From Diphasiastrum complanatum (taxonomy: Eukaryota > Streptophyta > Lycopodiopsida > Lycopodiales > Lycopodiaceae), in assembly GCA_029204225.1 (NCBI GenBank), contig CM055105.1:11172601-11215729 (forward strand): a DNA stretch of 43,129 nt, in the 5' to 3' direction. This document shows positions 10,606 through 22,436 of this stretch, piece after piece (position 1 is the first letter of the stretch; each line of letters starts with the position of its first letter). The notes under the pieces were generated by a model that did not search any database, was not told where the DNA came from, and saw only the letters and a list, made by a program, of their open reading frames with translations. The translations under genes and the position numbers were made by a program.

Positions 10606-13303
10606 CTGTAGGTTGTGACAAGATAATGTAGAAAGACCAAGGCCTCAATCTTTACTAATTCTCGTCCTGGGCACATCGTAGGACCAGTTCCATATGGCGA
10701 GAATGCAGTCGGTTTTGCAGGTGCCTAATTGGACACAAACCCAAAAAGTTAATACAAATGTGATTCTGTCATCACCATCAAAATAAGTGGACTAAAAATA
10801 TGAAATCATGCCACCTACATCTCATGTAGTATGTGCATCAATTCTAAAGGTATGGAGCTCACTTGAAACCTAGATGGATCAAATTTAAGGGGGTCCTTGT
10901 GGTACTCTGGACTAAGATGAAAACTCCCAATGCCCAATTGAACAAGCCATCCTTTTGGAATTAGAACACCTGAGTGAGAGTGCAATGATGGACATCATCA
11001 AAGGAACTATACTTAACTTAAATAAATAACATTCATCATTACAACAATAACCTACCTAATAAGTCTTACCAAACAAAATTTAATAGTCCTTCAAAACAAA
11101 TAATGTACTATATGCATCCATGTTTTCAATATTTGAGTTGTAGAAGTTGTTCTTGATATTTGACTTCATAGATTGTTTTGTGAAGTAAGATGAGACATGC
11201 TCATATGCCTTTCAGAGTTTTATATCAAGCCTCTAACATAACATAGACAGAGAGCGTTGTGACATTATTCTGAGGTAAAGAAAACAGGAACGGTCCTGAA
11301 AGATCCATCATCAACATCAACTTTCTTTTTCTTAATGCAAGCACTCTAGTAAAGAGGAGTTATGACCTTCGTAGTTTATATCTTCTGTTGCTTCGCGCGT
11401 TATGAAGGAAACGACATTTGCTAGCCTCAAGGTTTCTTGAATCACCTGCAACCAAGTAGATAAGGTTCTGTAAATATCGGCATGCACTGCTTGTCTTAAC
11501 ACAACAACAAACAGCTAGTGAAATTTTCATGGTGATAGTATTCATAGCACACAGACTTAACTTGTTATTCTTTAGAGCTAACACTCTTTTGCAAATAACA
11601 ATTGCCTTCAAATTAGAAGAGCTAAGCCGCGTAATGACAATACTGCTAAAAATTACAAATCAGTGAAGGAAGAATGCTTCTTACTGTTGAAGTAAATGGC
11701 ATATTTACGATATCCATCCAAGATAATGGATCCTCAGGTGAAATCTTTCGCCTTCTGATAGTATCTTGCTCAGCCTGAAGCATGTATAACATGAAAATGA
11801 AACTATGAAAATAAGCTTTGCCAATTTGCAGACAATCTACTGAACATACTCCAGAGCTTCGACTGAGCAATAGTAAAATTCGAGAGATGCAACTTAGAGA
11901 ACAAATGAGATGTTAAGGCAGAAACCTTGACTTGTTGGAGAATTTGCTGATTGTCTCCCAAGAACTTTACTAGCCACAAAAACAACACCGCAGAGGAGTG
12001 AGATCCAGCAAACATCATTCCGTATAGCTGGAATTGCAATTGATCGTCTGAAATCTTCTCGCCATTATCATTCTCTACTTCCATCATTATATCAAGTTGG
12101 CATTTTTCCTTTGATTTCTGTAATCTCCTTCTCTTCACTATACGTAAGAAAGCTTCCAAAATTTGCTGCTTTTTCTGATCACAGATAACAAAGGTCTATA
12201 TTAAGAATGCTGAATTCATCGCACTATGCTACACAGAGTTAGAAAAACTGTGAGCTAAATTCACACTCAAAAGGGTGCTAAATACCTGGAGAGCCATGTG
12301 GTAGCTTGTTCCTAGAACGTTAAATTGCATGGAAGTTCCTATCCCTTTGACGATATAGCTATAGTCGTCCATCATTTGCATTGTCTCAGGAGATGGTGTC
12401 ATGCCAGTGGCGAAGTCAAAAACTACGTGGAAGGCTAACTACAATGAAACCAATTCAGTCAGACTTCACGGCAAAGCTGCATCAAATCTTCTGAATACTG
12501 AAATTCATGCCCGCAAGAAGTGATCCTAACAACGCTTAGAGGTTTCAAGTATTCTCATAAAAAATGCAGCTCCGTGAATGTTAACTATTGCACCAGGATA
12601 TTCGCCTTATAGATTATTACAAGCTGCAGCTTACATTACTAAAGATATCATACCTTCTGGGTTTCTTGGAATGTGACCACAAATGGTTGTTTGTCCCATG
12701 AACTTAGAACCCATCTTGTGATCCTATCGGCTGCTGCAATCTTGTCCCGTAGCAGTTCAGAACGCATTGAGTCACGAGTAGTTTTCATCATTCTCGCTTT
12801 CATCTCTTGTGACACGGAGGGGGGATAACTAATTAGACTAGATATAGAAGGAGGGTAGAATACTGCAAATGACTTTTGCTCCGTAGCTAACACAAATCTG
12901 GTAGCTTCTGGAGTGGACGTCGCAATAGTAGGACGGCCCATCACGTGAGTACGAAAAGTGCGACCATAGCTGTCAAATTATAGATATTCATGCTTCAAAT
13001 AGGAGTGGGTTAATGCTGCTGAACAAAACTTATACAATGAGGTAGCTATAATATCAATCATGTAGTTTAAAAGGGAGCGAACAGAGACCTGGCGATGCGC
13101 TGGGAGTAGAATTTGGATGGACCCTGCCTGTACAAAGTGAAGCTTTCGCCGATCCATGGCAGAGACCAGCTTCCCTTTGGCAGCTGCGCACCATGCAACC
13201 TATTGATCTGCACATTATGACTGTTCTTTCTGGAGCGAGCAGCTATGGCTATGGAGGTGATGAAGAGCAGCACAAGAGCAGTGATAAGAGCAATCTGCAA
13301 CAT
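10606..13303 (-). CDS. Cytochrome P450, CYP85 clan, CYP707A-like (eight exons; last exon not found)
   Basis: A heme monooxygenase, ER-anchored at the N terminus. CYP707A enzymes oxidise abscisic acid at C8', but the substrate here is not certain. Minus-strand exons, all with GT/AG ends and compatible phases: 13303-13089, 12969-12654, 12438-12286, 12174-11926, 11774-11685, 11445-11367, 10969-10863, 10724-10606, giving about 443 codons. The start at 13303 gives a hydrophobic anchor (MLQIALITALVLLF) and a LPKGSWSLPWIGE hinge. Later motifs are I-helix FAGSHSSA, ETLR (ExxR), LIPKGW, FDPSRF and heme loop FSPYGTGPTMCPG with the Cys ligand. ETLRLANVVSFITREATED resembles CYP707A most, but CYP90, CYP722 or another CYP85-clan family is possible. 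The I-helix lacks the usual acid-Thr pair, and the helix C region looks short. Intron retention after exon 8 would give TAA at 10596. A TTTATAG box lies about 130 bp upstream of the ATG. Confidence 0.85.
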
Positions 13304-14534
13304 CTTCAATCTTGTACTGCTACTCACACACGAAGAGGTCGTAGTTTGTGTGGGGAAGAGAGAAGGAAAAAATATAATGCTTGAGGTGGGGTGGGTGGTT
13401 GGGTTTGTTTGTTTGTTGAGGAGCCGCCCTATAAAGACAATAGCGATTCTTATTTTTACATGTTCCAAAAGCACATTTAGGAGCCTACCTCGTGCTCGAC
13501 ATGTGAAGATGTATGAGTATGGGCTGGCCCTTGACTAGCAAATGCAAGATTATGATTCTCTTTTTAACACTTGAGATTGTCCTGACTTATGACCCATGTG
13601 CCCCACCACATGAATAATCACATGATTGTGATTTGAAACAATGAGAACACATCAAAAGATGCCCCATCCCATCAAAAATTTCAAAAATCACTTCCAATCT
13701 TGCTCGTAGAAGACAACCCTAATTGGATAAGTAGCCAGCTCACTCCACTTGCTCCCAATTTCGGCCACCAAAACCTCATGTGTTGGGAGGGCCTCTCATT
13801 TGTCACATGAGGCATTAAGGCCCAAAAGGGTCATTTTTCACATCAATGTGTTATTTCCTTCTATTCATTATTCAAAGTTGTTTAATGCACAATAACATGT
13901 CATGGCATTGATGACATGGGCTTCTGATGGATTTTGTGAAATTTTATCATTCGTCAAAGTACGACATATCAAAATTTAACATTCATGAGCATCTACCCCA
14001 AATGTACCCTCCAACAAATGGCAACAATGGGAATTCAAAATAGACGTCAAAATTCTACTAATGATTTATTCGTCAAATCCAACATCGTGAGGTGTCACAA
14101 TTTTTGCATTGAGGCCATTGAGTTCTAGGTGCCAATTCATGTTTGGATTGCCCACCAACTATTAGAATGAGTGTAAGCACACAAAGAGAGGAGAAATAAG
14201 GGAGGGACAAGCAATGAAGAAGCATGGAAGCCAATCTTCTTATGCGCAAATCCATCGCTTGGTACATTGTAGACATGACTTAAAAATTATAAGGTTGTTC
14301 CACTTCCAAGCTTGGATAATGGCAAATGGATTATTCTTGACAACATTATTTTATAATCATTTTGATGCAAGCTGTCTACCGATGTGAAGAATTCTATGAA
14401 AATAAGTACTAGGTCCAAAAATGTTTGGTTATGTTGTTTTATTTCTTTGAACATTGCCAAGAAAAGTGCTTAGCGGTGTGCACCTATTCTGTGCGAAAGT
14501 GCACTACACAATGCATTAGATTTATAGGACCTAG
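13304..14534. other. P450 upstream region; nothing else recognised
   Basis: The P450 reading frame is open upstream to 13474, but that extension is low-complexity and precedes a good membrane-anchor start, so I treat it as 5' untranslated or promoter sequence. From 13540 to 14534 I found no coding domain, RNA gene or repeat. Confidence 0.5.
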
Positions 14535-14980
14535 ATACACTGCTATCAATCACAGACAGTAAAACAATCAATCACACAATAGCTTCTCCTAGGTTCGTGA
14601 TCTCATAATTTGCAGATTTATGACTCTTTGTTTCACTAATCAACATTAGATAGTTTCCAATCATTAGAGAGTCATCCACAAATATTGTCAAAATCACAAA
14701 CTTCTTTTGTATTCTTTTGATGTAGACATTACAATCAAGTTGTGTAGGAGTAAAGCCTAGAGACTTCAGAAGATTTTTGAGCTTCTTGTACCAAGCTTGC
14801 GAGGCCTGCTTAAGACCGTAGATACATCGATGTAGCTGACAGGCGTAATCTCGATTGTTCGGGTTTTCGTATCCTTCAGGCTGCTTCCTGAATATTTTTT
14901 CATCTAAGTCTCCATGGAGAAAGATTGTCTTCACATCAATCTGGTGTACTTCCCAATCATATTTCGTTGCATAAGCGAGG
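14535..14980 (-). pseudogene. Ty1/copia reverse transcriptase fragment
   Basis: The minus strand reads WEVHQIDVKTIFLHGDLDEK, QPEGYENPN, CIYGLKQASQAWYKKL and FVILTIFVDDSLMIGN, then a LGEA stretch. These are the palm motifs of plant copia RT: Q.DVK.AFLHG, QPEGFE, LYGLKQ.PR.WY and the YVDD active site, here FVDD. The 5' part of RT ends abruptly at 14980, where the 5' LTR of element C begins. C therefore probably inserted into this copia copy, but the other half was not found after C. Confidence 0.9.
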
Positions 14981-15744
14981 TATTACATACTTATGTAACT
15001 AGTAGTACTTTAACCCCTATTTGCCCATTTAGTATCTAGGGGGCTAATTGGCGAATCACCCTTGGATAAGGGGTACCCTTAGGATTAAGGACATGTGCCT
15101 TTCAGATTAAGGTACTAGTGTCCTTGGATAAGGGCAAGTAGGTGACTATGCCTTGGTCGGAGGTATGGAACCTAATGAGGTGTTAGGAGGACCCTACCTT
15201 GGTTATTGGTCATTTTCCTAAACCTTGGGCCTCAACCTTGAGCCACAATTACATAATTGGCCTTGGGCCAAAGTTTACCATCACTTGAGGGTCATGGGAA
15301 CCTAGTAGGAGGGCGCACCTACAAGGGCCTCTTAATGCCCCTACAGAACCCAAGAAGTTAGAACAAAGAACCATGAGTTATGGTCTTTTGACATTCCATG
15401 AGTTATGGAAGGCTCTTGGCTCTTCGTTTGCCTTCCCTTTTTTTATTGGCTTGTGTGGACATTCCATAGTGCTTTGGAGTGAGTCATAGGCCATCTATAA
15501 GAGAGGGGTAGGGTGCCCTAAGGAGGAGAGTTTTCTTGTGCTGTTGTTGGATTTTATTCTCTAGTGGATTGCTAGTGAATAGAGTGCATAGTATTGGCTT
15601 GCTTGCTCTTGTGAGGATCACCATCTTTGGTATGGGACTTAGATGGGGGTAGGATCTTGGGCATGCTTGTGTTTGTGATGGTAGTGATTGTGGTTTAGCA
15701 AGGGGGTGCTAGATAGGTCTTGCTTGAAGCTTGGATCTAGCAAT
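14981..15744 (+). repeat. Element C 5' LTR, first segment
   Basis: Parallel to 34820-35583 in the 3' LTR with scattered differences, including TG to TA at the first dinucleotide. It is cut at GGATCTAGC(A)AT by element A and resumes at 31195. Confidence 0.92.
15740..15744 (+). other. Target-site duplication, left copy, element A
   Basis: GCAAT here and GCTAT at 31195-31199 flank element A. The uninterrupted LTR at 35585 reads TAGCTATGG, so the original site was GCTAT and the left copy has one change. Confidence 0.7.
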
Positions 15745-16232
15745 TGTCATGCCCATGTCTGGTCTTGGGTAGCGTGCCTATGCTAGGGATCAGTAGACCA
15801 ACAACTCGTAAGTTAATTGTGACTATAAGGGAATTAGGGCCCTTATGTGTACATGGTCATAACTATGGTTGTAGGCCTAAACTATGATGGTGGATTGGTA
15901 TGGATCTATCAGTGAGTCATTGGGGAACTGGATGACGTGGCCTAGATAGGCTACAGAGGTGTCCAGTGAGGTGTCACAGTGCACTACTAGTGGTGCATGG
16001 GCCTTGGAGGGTATAGGTATACCTATTGGGCTCTCAGTAGTGTATCCTTGATTGTGAGACTAGCCATATGCTGCTAGTGTAAAGCCTCATTCGTCTTTGT
16101 GATTGATCTATAGCTTGGAGGCTAGATCCATTCGATCTAGATTTGGTTGGGTTGGTTTGTCCACCATCCGTTTCCCTTATGTTGCTTGTGATTGACATGC
16201 TTAGAATAGAAATCTTGTTCGTGGACTTTATA
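15745..16232 (+). repeat. Element A 5' LTR (488 bp)
   Basis: Starts TG and ends TA rather than the usual CA. It contains a small palindrome, GGTATAGGTATACC, near 16011-16024. It is parallel to the 3' LTR apart from the extra duplication there. Confidence 0.9.
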
Positions 16233-16233
16233 C

Positions 16234-16246
16234 TGGTATCAGAGCC
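16234..16246 (+). other. Primer-binding site of element A (tRNA-iMet type)
   Basis: TGGTATCAGAGCC lies one base after the LTR end. This is the standard plant initiator-Met tRNA 3'-end complement. Confidence 0.9.
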
Positions 16247-16649
16247 AATTCTAAGCACGTTTTGCCATTGATTTGTGCTCTAGTGGGAATCTTGAATTGT
16301 GTGGGAGGGTTTTTCCATTGTGTGATACATAATCTCAACACTTTTTCAAGAAATCGGTGGAGTATGCAACGAAGTGGTGAATATTTGGATAACTCTTCTC
16401 GAGAATCACTTTTTTAAGATGCAATTGGTTGTGTGGTATGTGCACTACCAGGTATACAATCAATTCGATAGAAAAAATGATTGCTCTATTAGAAAAATTA
16501 TACCCGCAATGAGTTCAACCGAACGTAAAATTTCTCAATTTTTTGGTTTTCATTTGCAATATATGGAACAAAATTCTACTACAGGGGGGGCAAATGAAAA
16601 TTCGCCTACCATGGTTACAAATTTTGGACCACAGTGTGTTGGAATTTCA

Positions 16650-17033
16650 TCTAGGCAATAAATAGAAAAAACCAAATGCAAAAATATTTAAGCGATAATT
16701 AGCCATTAATGAATACCACTTGGGCTAACAACTGGAAATTTTTTTTGGTGATTAGAATCATGAAGTTGGCAATGACTGGATAGATCATTGGTCGAGCTAC
16801 TTTAGCTTGCTCAATGTCCTAGAATGAAAAAGCAAATTTCGTTGGTTTTTGTTGGGTAAGGCCTCCTCGTGGTGGAGGATACAACCCATAAAACTTGTGA
16901 TTGGGCTGAATTCCTGGAGGAATTCTGTAAGGCTTTTTTCACAATTGACGAAATGGGTATTCGCTTTATTTAATTGCAAAGGGCAACCGAGAATTGTACA
17001 CCTATGTCCATGAATTCTTGGATTTTTTTTTAC
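16650..17033 (+). pseudogene. Gag relic of element A
   Basis: In one frame TCDWAEFLEEFCKAFFTIDE (about 16874-16942) and in another KGNRELYTYVHEFLD (about 16977-17025) follow the order of the retrotransposon Gag core, W..F...F...FF followed by a QG...V.EY..EF segment. Stops and frameshifts are frequent. Element B begins directly after it. An open minus-strand frame over the same bases is a shadow. Confidence 0.55.
17029..17033 (+). other. Target-site duplication, left copy, element B
   Basis: TTTAC here and TTGAC at 27959-27963 flank element B with one mismatch. Confidence 0.6.
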
Positions 17034-17773
17034 TGTTGGAGGGTTTGCAGATCTCAAGGCAACCTTAACCCTAGTTAATAAGTGAAAGGGATTTGGCACC
17101 CTGCGTGTGTAAGTCCAACCCGATGATCACACAGTTATTCAATTGATTAGTTAAAAGTTAATAAAAGGACTTTAGGCCTTTTTGCGGGACTTTTAATGTC
17201 GCAGGGCCTAAATGTCAAGTTAGTGAGTTTCCCTCCAATTTTGATGGTTCCCACACTTTTTTAAATTTGAATAAAAAGAGAGGCAAGACTGGACCAATAG
17301 GATTCAGAGGCCAGGGTCCTCCTCTCTACTATAAGAAGGAACCAACTCGAGTTGTTCCTGATGTTCATTTCCTCATTTCAATAAAGCAGATTGGTTCTCT
17401 TCAGAAATGGATTGATGAATGTCCTTGTTTTCTATCACTTTTCCTCCATCTCTCATGCTTATTTGGATTTTGCTAATTGTTGGATCTGAGTGTTATTGGG
17501 ACTGTATGTTATTATACTTTTTATGAGAGAGAAGGAGAGAGAGAAAGAGTAAGCTATCTCTGCTGTGGATGTGTAGTGTTAAGGGACGTGTAGTGTTAAA
17601 GAGTAGGGTTAATGGATTTAGAGATAGATGTGAATCCTCCATTCATGTCGAAATATAAACTAAACTATCGCTCTCATGGGAACGAACCTACGCGTGACAA
17701 CTAACTCCATCTCTTTGATGCTAGATTGACTAGATCTTGGATTTAGGTTGGGCAAGAAAAGAAACCCACTACA
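17034..17773 (+). repeat. Element B 5' LTR (740 bp)
   Basis: TG...CA termini. CTACTATAAGAAGG near 17326-17339 is a plausible TATA box, also present in the 3' copy. A GA-rich stretch (17524-17549) and a short reiteration around GTGTAGTGTTAA follow. A 62-69 codon frame present in both LTRs (from 17267 and 27433) spans this region. It is conserved because the LTRs are copies, not evidently as a gene. Confidence 0.92.
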
Positions 17774-17777
17774 ATTT

Positions 17778-17795
17778 TGTCGCCGTTGTCGGGGA
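17778..17795 (+). other. Primer-binding site of element B (tRNA-Asp type)
   Basis: TGTCGCCGTTGTCGGGGA lies four bases after the LTR. It differs at a few positions from the TGGCGCCGTTGCCGGGGA site used by Athila, Tat and Ogre elements. Confidence 0.8.
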
Positions 17796-18901
17796 GCTAC
17801 ACCAATTTTTCAGTTGCAGCATGATTGTTGGATAGTTAGCTTGTATTAGGCATCTTGTCGTGGCATGATAGTGTTAGATCTGCATTTTAAGGTTAGTTCG
17901 GGATTGATTTTGCTTGATTTGAGTGGATTGGCTTGTTTGAAATCTAATCTGATTGATAAACAGGGAAAGCTATTCAGATCACCAATCTTAAGATCCATTT
18001 GAATATGAGATATCAGAGAAAATAACAAAAATCGATCAAATCTGCCAGATTTGGTCAAAAAAGAGACAAAAAATGTCATCAGAGCTGATAACGTTTTACC
18101 CTCTATCAAAAAATCTTTGCCGAGTTGAAAACACCTTTGGTTTTGTTTACAGAACTTCAGTTTGAAGGGCGAAGATTAATTCCCAGTAGATTTCCAGAAA
18201 CATTAGAAAAACCGTCAAAAAACACCAAAAAAGTGCCAAAACCCTAAAAATACAGAAAAAGAACTTTTGCCTGATTCACTGTGCTTAGGTGTGATTTAGA
18301 TCTATCTACTGCCAGGTTGACAAAGAATAATACAAAAAATAGAAAGGTTTTCAGAGGATCAGTTGTCATATTGCCATATTTTTGCCAAAAAGTCACTTTT
18401 TTGCAAAAATACCAGTATCACTCTTGAACCTTCGTCGAGTTTCCAAAACATATTTATAGTAAAATACTATTTCTGAGCTCATCAAAGATTCTTCTTGATC
18501 AGATCACAGAAATTCTTGAATTTTACCACCTGAGAGGTTGGTGAAGGTTATTTCCCTAGAAATTGCCAAAAAAGTGTTCAGAGAGTTTTTTTTTCTTCCT
18601 AAAATAGCACCGTTGAACCTTTGCCGAGACAACCTTCGCCCAATGAACCTTCGCCAGTCCTATTTTTAGTTTCTGATTTTCCAGATCAAGTCTCTATCAA
18701 AATTTGGATCAAATATGATATATTCTGATTTGGAATATGAGAGATTTATCATTTTGAGAAGTATCGATTGATCGAATTTCAAAAAGTTTTTCATCATATA
18801 GAATCAGATTCTTGAAAAGTGAAAAAGATCTAGTAGATCTATTCTAAGAAAGTTTTTTGAAAAATCTAGATCCAATCTCATTATCTATTTGATCTACATT
18901 T
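17796..18901 (+). other. Untranslated leader of element B
   Basis: 1.1 kb without a convincing frame. Variants of ACCTTCGCC(G)AG recur (near 18116, 18427, 18613, 18630 and 18646). A related motif appears again after the truncated integrase (23880-24125) and, as GCGAG(G) variants, in the leader of element D. Confidence 0.7.
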
Positions 18902-20093
18902 GTGAAGATGGCTGCCCCTGGAGCTGCTCTTGGAGGTGCTCCACATGAAGTCAATCCAATTATTGTTAGAAGAGCACCCCGATTGGATCTATCCAAATAT
19001 AATGGATTAACAGATCCAGTTAGATTTCCTCACATCTATGCTGAATCCTGTGAAGTCTATGGTGAGATTTATCCTCAAGATAAACTTAAGCTGTTTCCTA
19101 TGGCCTTAACAGGCGCAGCACAAGATTGGTACTATAATCAAGATGAAATTGAGCGTATAGATTGGGTGGTTGTTAAGCGAAACCTGATCACACGGTTCAA
19201 ACCACAAAAGTTTATGGAAGACCCTTTTCTAATTCTAAGTAAAATTAAAATGGGAAAGCGGGAAATGGTTCGAGGTTACATTGAACGGGTGAAACGTCTT
19301 AGATCTGAATGCGAACCTGAGCTGATTAACAAAAATGGCATGATTATGTGGTTTTTGTCAGGTCTACCTAAACAGATCAAACGTGAGTTGAAACGCCATA
19401 ATGAGTATGCACTCTTGCAAAATGCTATGGACAAAGACTTTTCCTACCAGGGAAAATGTTTGGTGTTATATTTGTACATGAAATCACACAGTGAATGAGT
19501 GTCCTCAATTGAAAAAACGAATGGAAATCAGTGTTTGCCCTCTGTGTAATTCACCTGATCATGAGACTGCTTTTTGCAACTTCAACCCTCGGATAATTCA
19601 ACAACGGTATGCCCAGATGGGATATCGAGAACCACAGTATGGAGGTAATCCAGCAGTAAGACCGTGAAAATCTGCTCTTGGATACCCGGAACGTTTAGCT
19701 TTACCTGGCCCACCAAAGCACTCCGCTCCTCCAGCCAATTTGATGGAACCGGAACCTTACGGAAATGATCAGCAATGGAACTATGGAAATGATCAAGCAA
19801 GTGGATCTTCAGGTGGATCTTCAGAACAATATGCCATTTATGCTGCTGCTCAACAACAAGCCTCCAGAAATTGGACCAGAGAACCACTTGGGTGCTTTGC
19901 ATGTGGAGAAAATCACAAAGTTGCAGAATGCCCATTCTATCGTGACTGTGGTTACGAGCATTGCTATAAAGACTATCCAGCAAGACCGAAGCCACCACCA
20001 GCTACAGCACTTGTAAATTTGATAACAATCAAGCAAAGACCAGTAGCTCAGAATAAACCAAGCGCACCCTTGATGGTGGTCACCAGAGCATAG
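18902..20093 (+). pseudogene. Gag of element B with three zinc knuckles
   Basis: The capsid-like part runs from ATG 18902 (or 18908, MAAPGAA) for about 180 residues. It contains LDLSKYNGLTDP, LFPMALTGAAQDWYY and FLSGLPKQIKREL, typical of retrotransposon Gag (a P..F.G..DP motif and an L.G.A..W core). A frameshift near 19430-19460 moves it to another frame, which holds three CCHC units. These are CYIC.x.NHTVNEC at 19464-19502 (an in-frame TGA inside), CPLCNSPDHETAFC at 19536-19577 and CFACGENHKVAEC at 19893-19931. A nonsense codon lies at about 19665, and the frame ends at TAG 20091-20093. The knuckles would bind genomic RNA for packaging. Confidence 0.85.
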
Positions 20094-20111
20094 AAGCAGA
20101 AAGAACCAGTA

Positions 20112-22436
20112 ATGGATCTAGTACCTGTTGATTCTATACCATTGAATGATATACCAATAGCATCGGGAGTCTATCCAAATCTTAATATAGAAAAACAAAG
20201 ATATCAAGAAGATATGAGACAGTGGATCAAACATCTGCAAGAAGAAGAGGAGCTTGAAGCTGCTAAAGCAACAGCTGAAGTTCAGTCTTCGCCATTGCAG
20301 CCGCCAAAAAATTTACATACGGATATGAATGATCAGTTACATCATCTTGAAGAACCCTTCAAGATGACTGAACCAGAAGCACCGCATATAGAACTACTCA
20401 TGAACATTTTGTCTAGCAAGATCAATATTCCATTGGGAGAGTTCCTGACGTTGGTGCCAAAAGCAAAAGAAGTCTTAGCGCAAAAGTTAGCATAAAAAGA
20501 ACCAGAAGTCCATCAAGAGCCGCTTGTTTGTGCTAGATTTGAAGAATCTAACGAAGTACTCCATGTTGGAGCTGCTTGGGAAAGTGAACAAAAGAATATC
20601 AGTTTGTCGATAAAGCATAGACAATTTCCTAAAGAAGCAGCTGTGATAGATGGAGATTCAGGAGTTAACCTGATTTCTACAAAGCTATTTGCAAAATGGG
20701 GCCTTACAAAGATTAAGCCTGCTACTTTTGCTATTAAGCTAGCTGATCAAATGACATTTTGTCCACGAGGAATGGTGGAAGATATACCTGTCAGAATTGC
20801 GGGAGTACATTTCGTCATTACTTTCGTAGTGATGGACTTACCAGAAGCGCAAAATGTCTACCAAATTCTATTAGGACGTCCATGGTTACGAGTTGCGCAA
20901 GTAATTCATAACTGGGGTACCAGAAAAATCACTTTTGAAAATCGTGAACGTGTAGTTAAAATTGATCCTACAACTTCGACTATCAAACCAGTGGTTCAAA
21001 AAGAGGATGACAATTTGTCAACAAAAGATCATACTTGTGATCGACCAGAGAAAAATTTGGAAATTCATTACAATTCTCAAACGGATACTGTCAATTGGAA
21101 TGAAGCTCTTGCAAAAATCGACTGTACAGTAGGATATATGTGTCAACAAGATAATCAATCAGATTTGAGCGAGCTTTCCTTATTAGATCAAACTTTGGAT
21201 ACACCAATCACGTTTTCACTGAATGTGTTGAATGTAGCCTGGATATCAACGGAACCTATACCAAATCCGATTGAGGATGAACTCATTCCTGTGAGTCATG
21301 CCTTGACTTATGATGGCAATGCAACACTTACGGATGAGCAGATTCTAAATCATATGGATCCGACCAGATTTGGTGTGCGTAATGTTCCTTATGAACTCAA
21401 AGTAAAATTGCCCAAAGTAGTTATATTAAAGGAAGACAAGATCATTGGATTGATGACGAAGAAACAAGCTAAGCAACATTATAATATGGTCCTGAAATGG
21501 GAAAATCCCCCTCAAAAGATTGATTCAGAAAAAGTGCCACCCTTATTGGATAAAGGCAAAGGAAAAGTCGAGGATGATTCTTCAAGTCAGATTTCTAGTA
21601 AAACATCATCTTCTAGGAAGTCTTCACCTGTGAAGAAAGATTTATCATCTCGAAAGTCATCACCTCCACGATCAATTCCTGCTAAGAAGGCTAAGCGACG
21701 ATCCAAGACAAGTCCTTTCGAAAAAGAACAAATAAATGTTGTCCAACATGATATGCCTGAATATTTTAAACGTTATACACTGGATGATGTGGTTATCATG
21801 TTACCTAAAGCACATCATGAACCTGAAGAACATATGCCGGAATCTAAAGAGATTTACGATGGCCCAGCTAGGATGCAGCCAATGAATCTTGCCGAACCAG
21901 GAGAACCAAAAAATATTGTACAAGTTGGATTACAACTTACTCCTGAATAGTATCAAGCACGCCGCTTGTTACTTATTAAGTATCAAGATTGCTTTGCATG
22001 GACTTATCAAGATTTGAAGGGTATTCCGACATCAGTGATTGAACATACCATACCTTTAGTACCTGATGTAGTTCCAAAGGTTACAAAGTTCTATCGCTGT
22101 AATCCTAATGTGGCGGACCTGATAAAGAAAGAACTTCAGAGACTGCTTGACGCTGATTTTATTTATGAGATCGAACATACTAAATGGATTTCACTGATTT
22201 TCATTGTTCCTAAAAAAAATGGAAAATTGGGGATCTGTGTGAATTTCAAAACGTTGAACAAAGTGACGCGAAAAGAACACTTTCCGTTACCTTTTACTGA
22301 AAGCATTTTGGATCGCCTTTCTGGAGCGGAAGCTTATAGTTTCCTGGATGGATTTAGTGGTTACAACCAGGTTAAGATTGCACCTGCCGATCACCATAAA
22401 ACTACTTTTGCAACACAATGGGGCACCTATGCTTAA
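20112..22436 (+). pseudogene. Element B pol, N-terminal part: protease and RT fingers/palm
   Basis: This has the same reading frame as the gag knuckles, interrupted only by stops (TAA about 20493, TAG 21948-21950, TAA at 22434-22436). An acidic linker (20112-20495) leads to an aspartic protease, AVIDGDSGVNLIS (about 20640-20680) with flap and YQILLGRPWLR. A basic Ser-rich linker (KSSPVKKDLSSRKSSP, about 21614-21665) follows, then RT with CFAWTYQDLKGIP, IFIVPKKNGKLGICVNFKTL and the first catalytic Asp in SFLDGFSGYNQ (about 22336-22370). Most stops are one C-to-T change from Gln or Arg codons. The polyprotein was probably a single Gag-Pol frame. Confidence 0.88.

Noticed and set aside
11360-11611. 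83-codon minus-strand frame overlapping P450 exon 6
   Set aside because: It is a different frame from the exon, which reads VIQETLRLANVVSF; this frame is a shadow.
13304-13474. Upstream N-terminal extension of the P450 frame
   Set aside because: The extension lacks P450 features, and the ATG at 13303 gives a normal membrane anchor.
17267-17476. 69-codon frame in both LTRs of B
   Set aside because: It is present in both because LTRs are copies. It covers the promoter/TATA area and has no recognisable domain.
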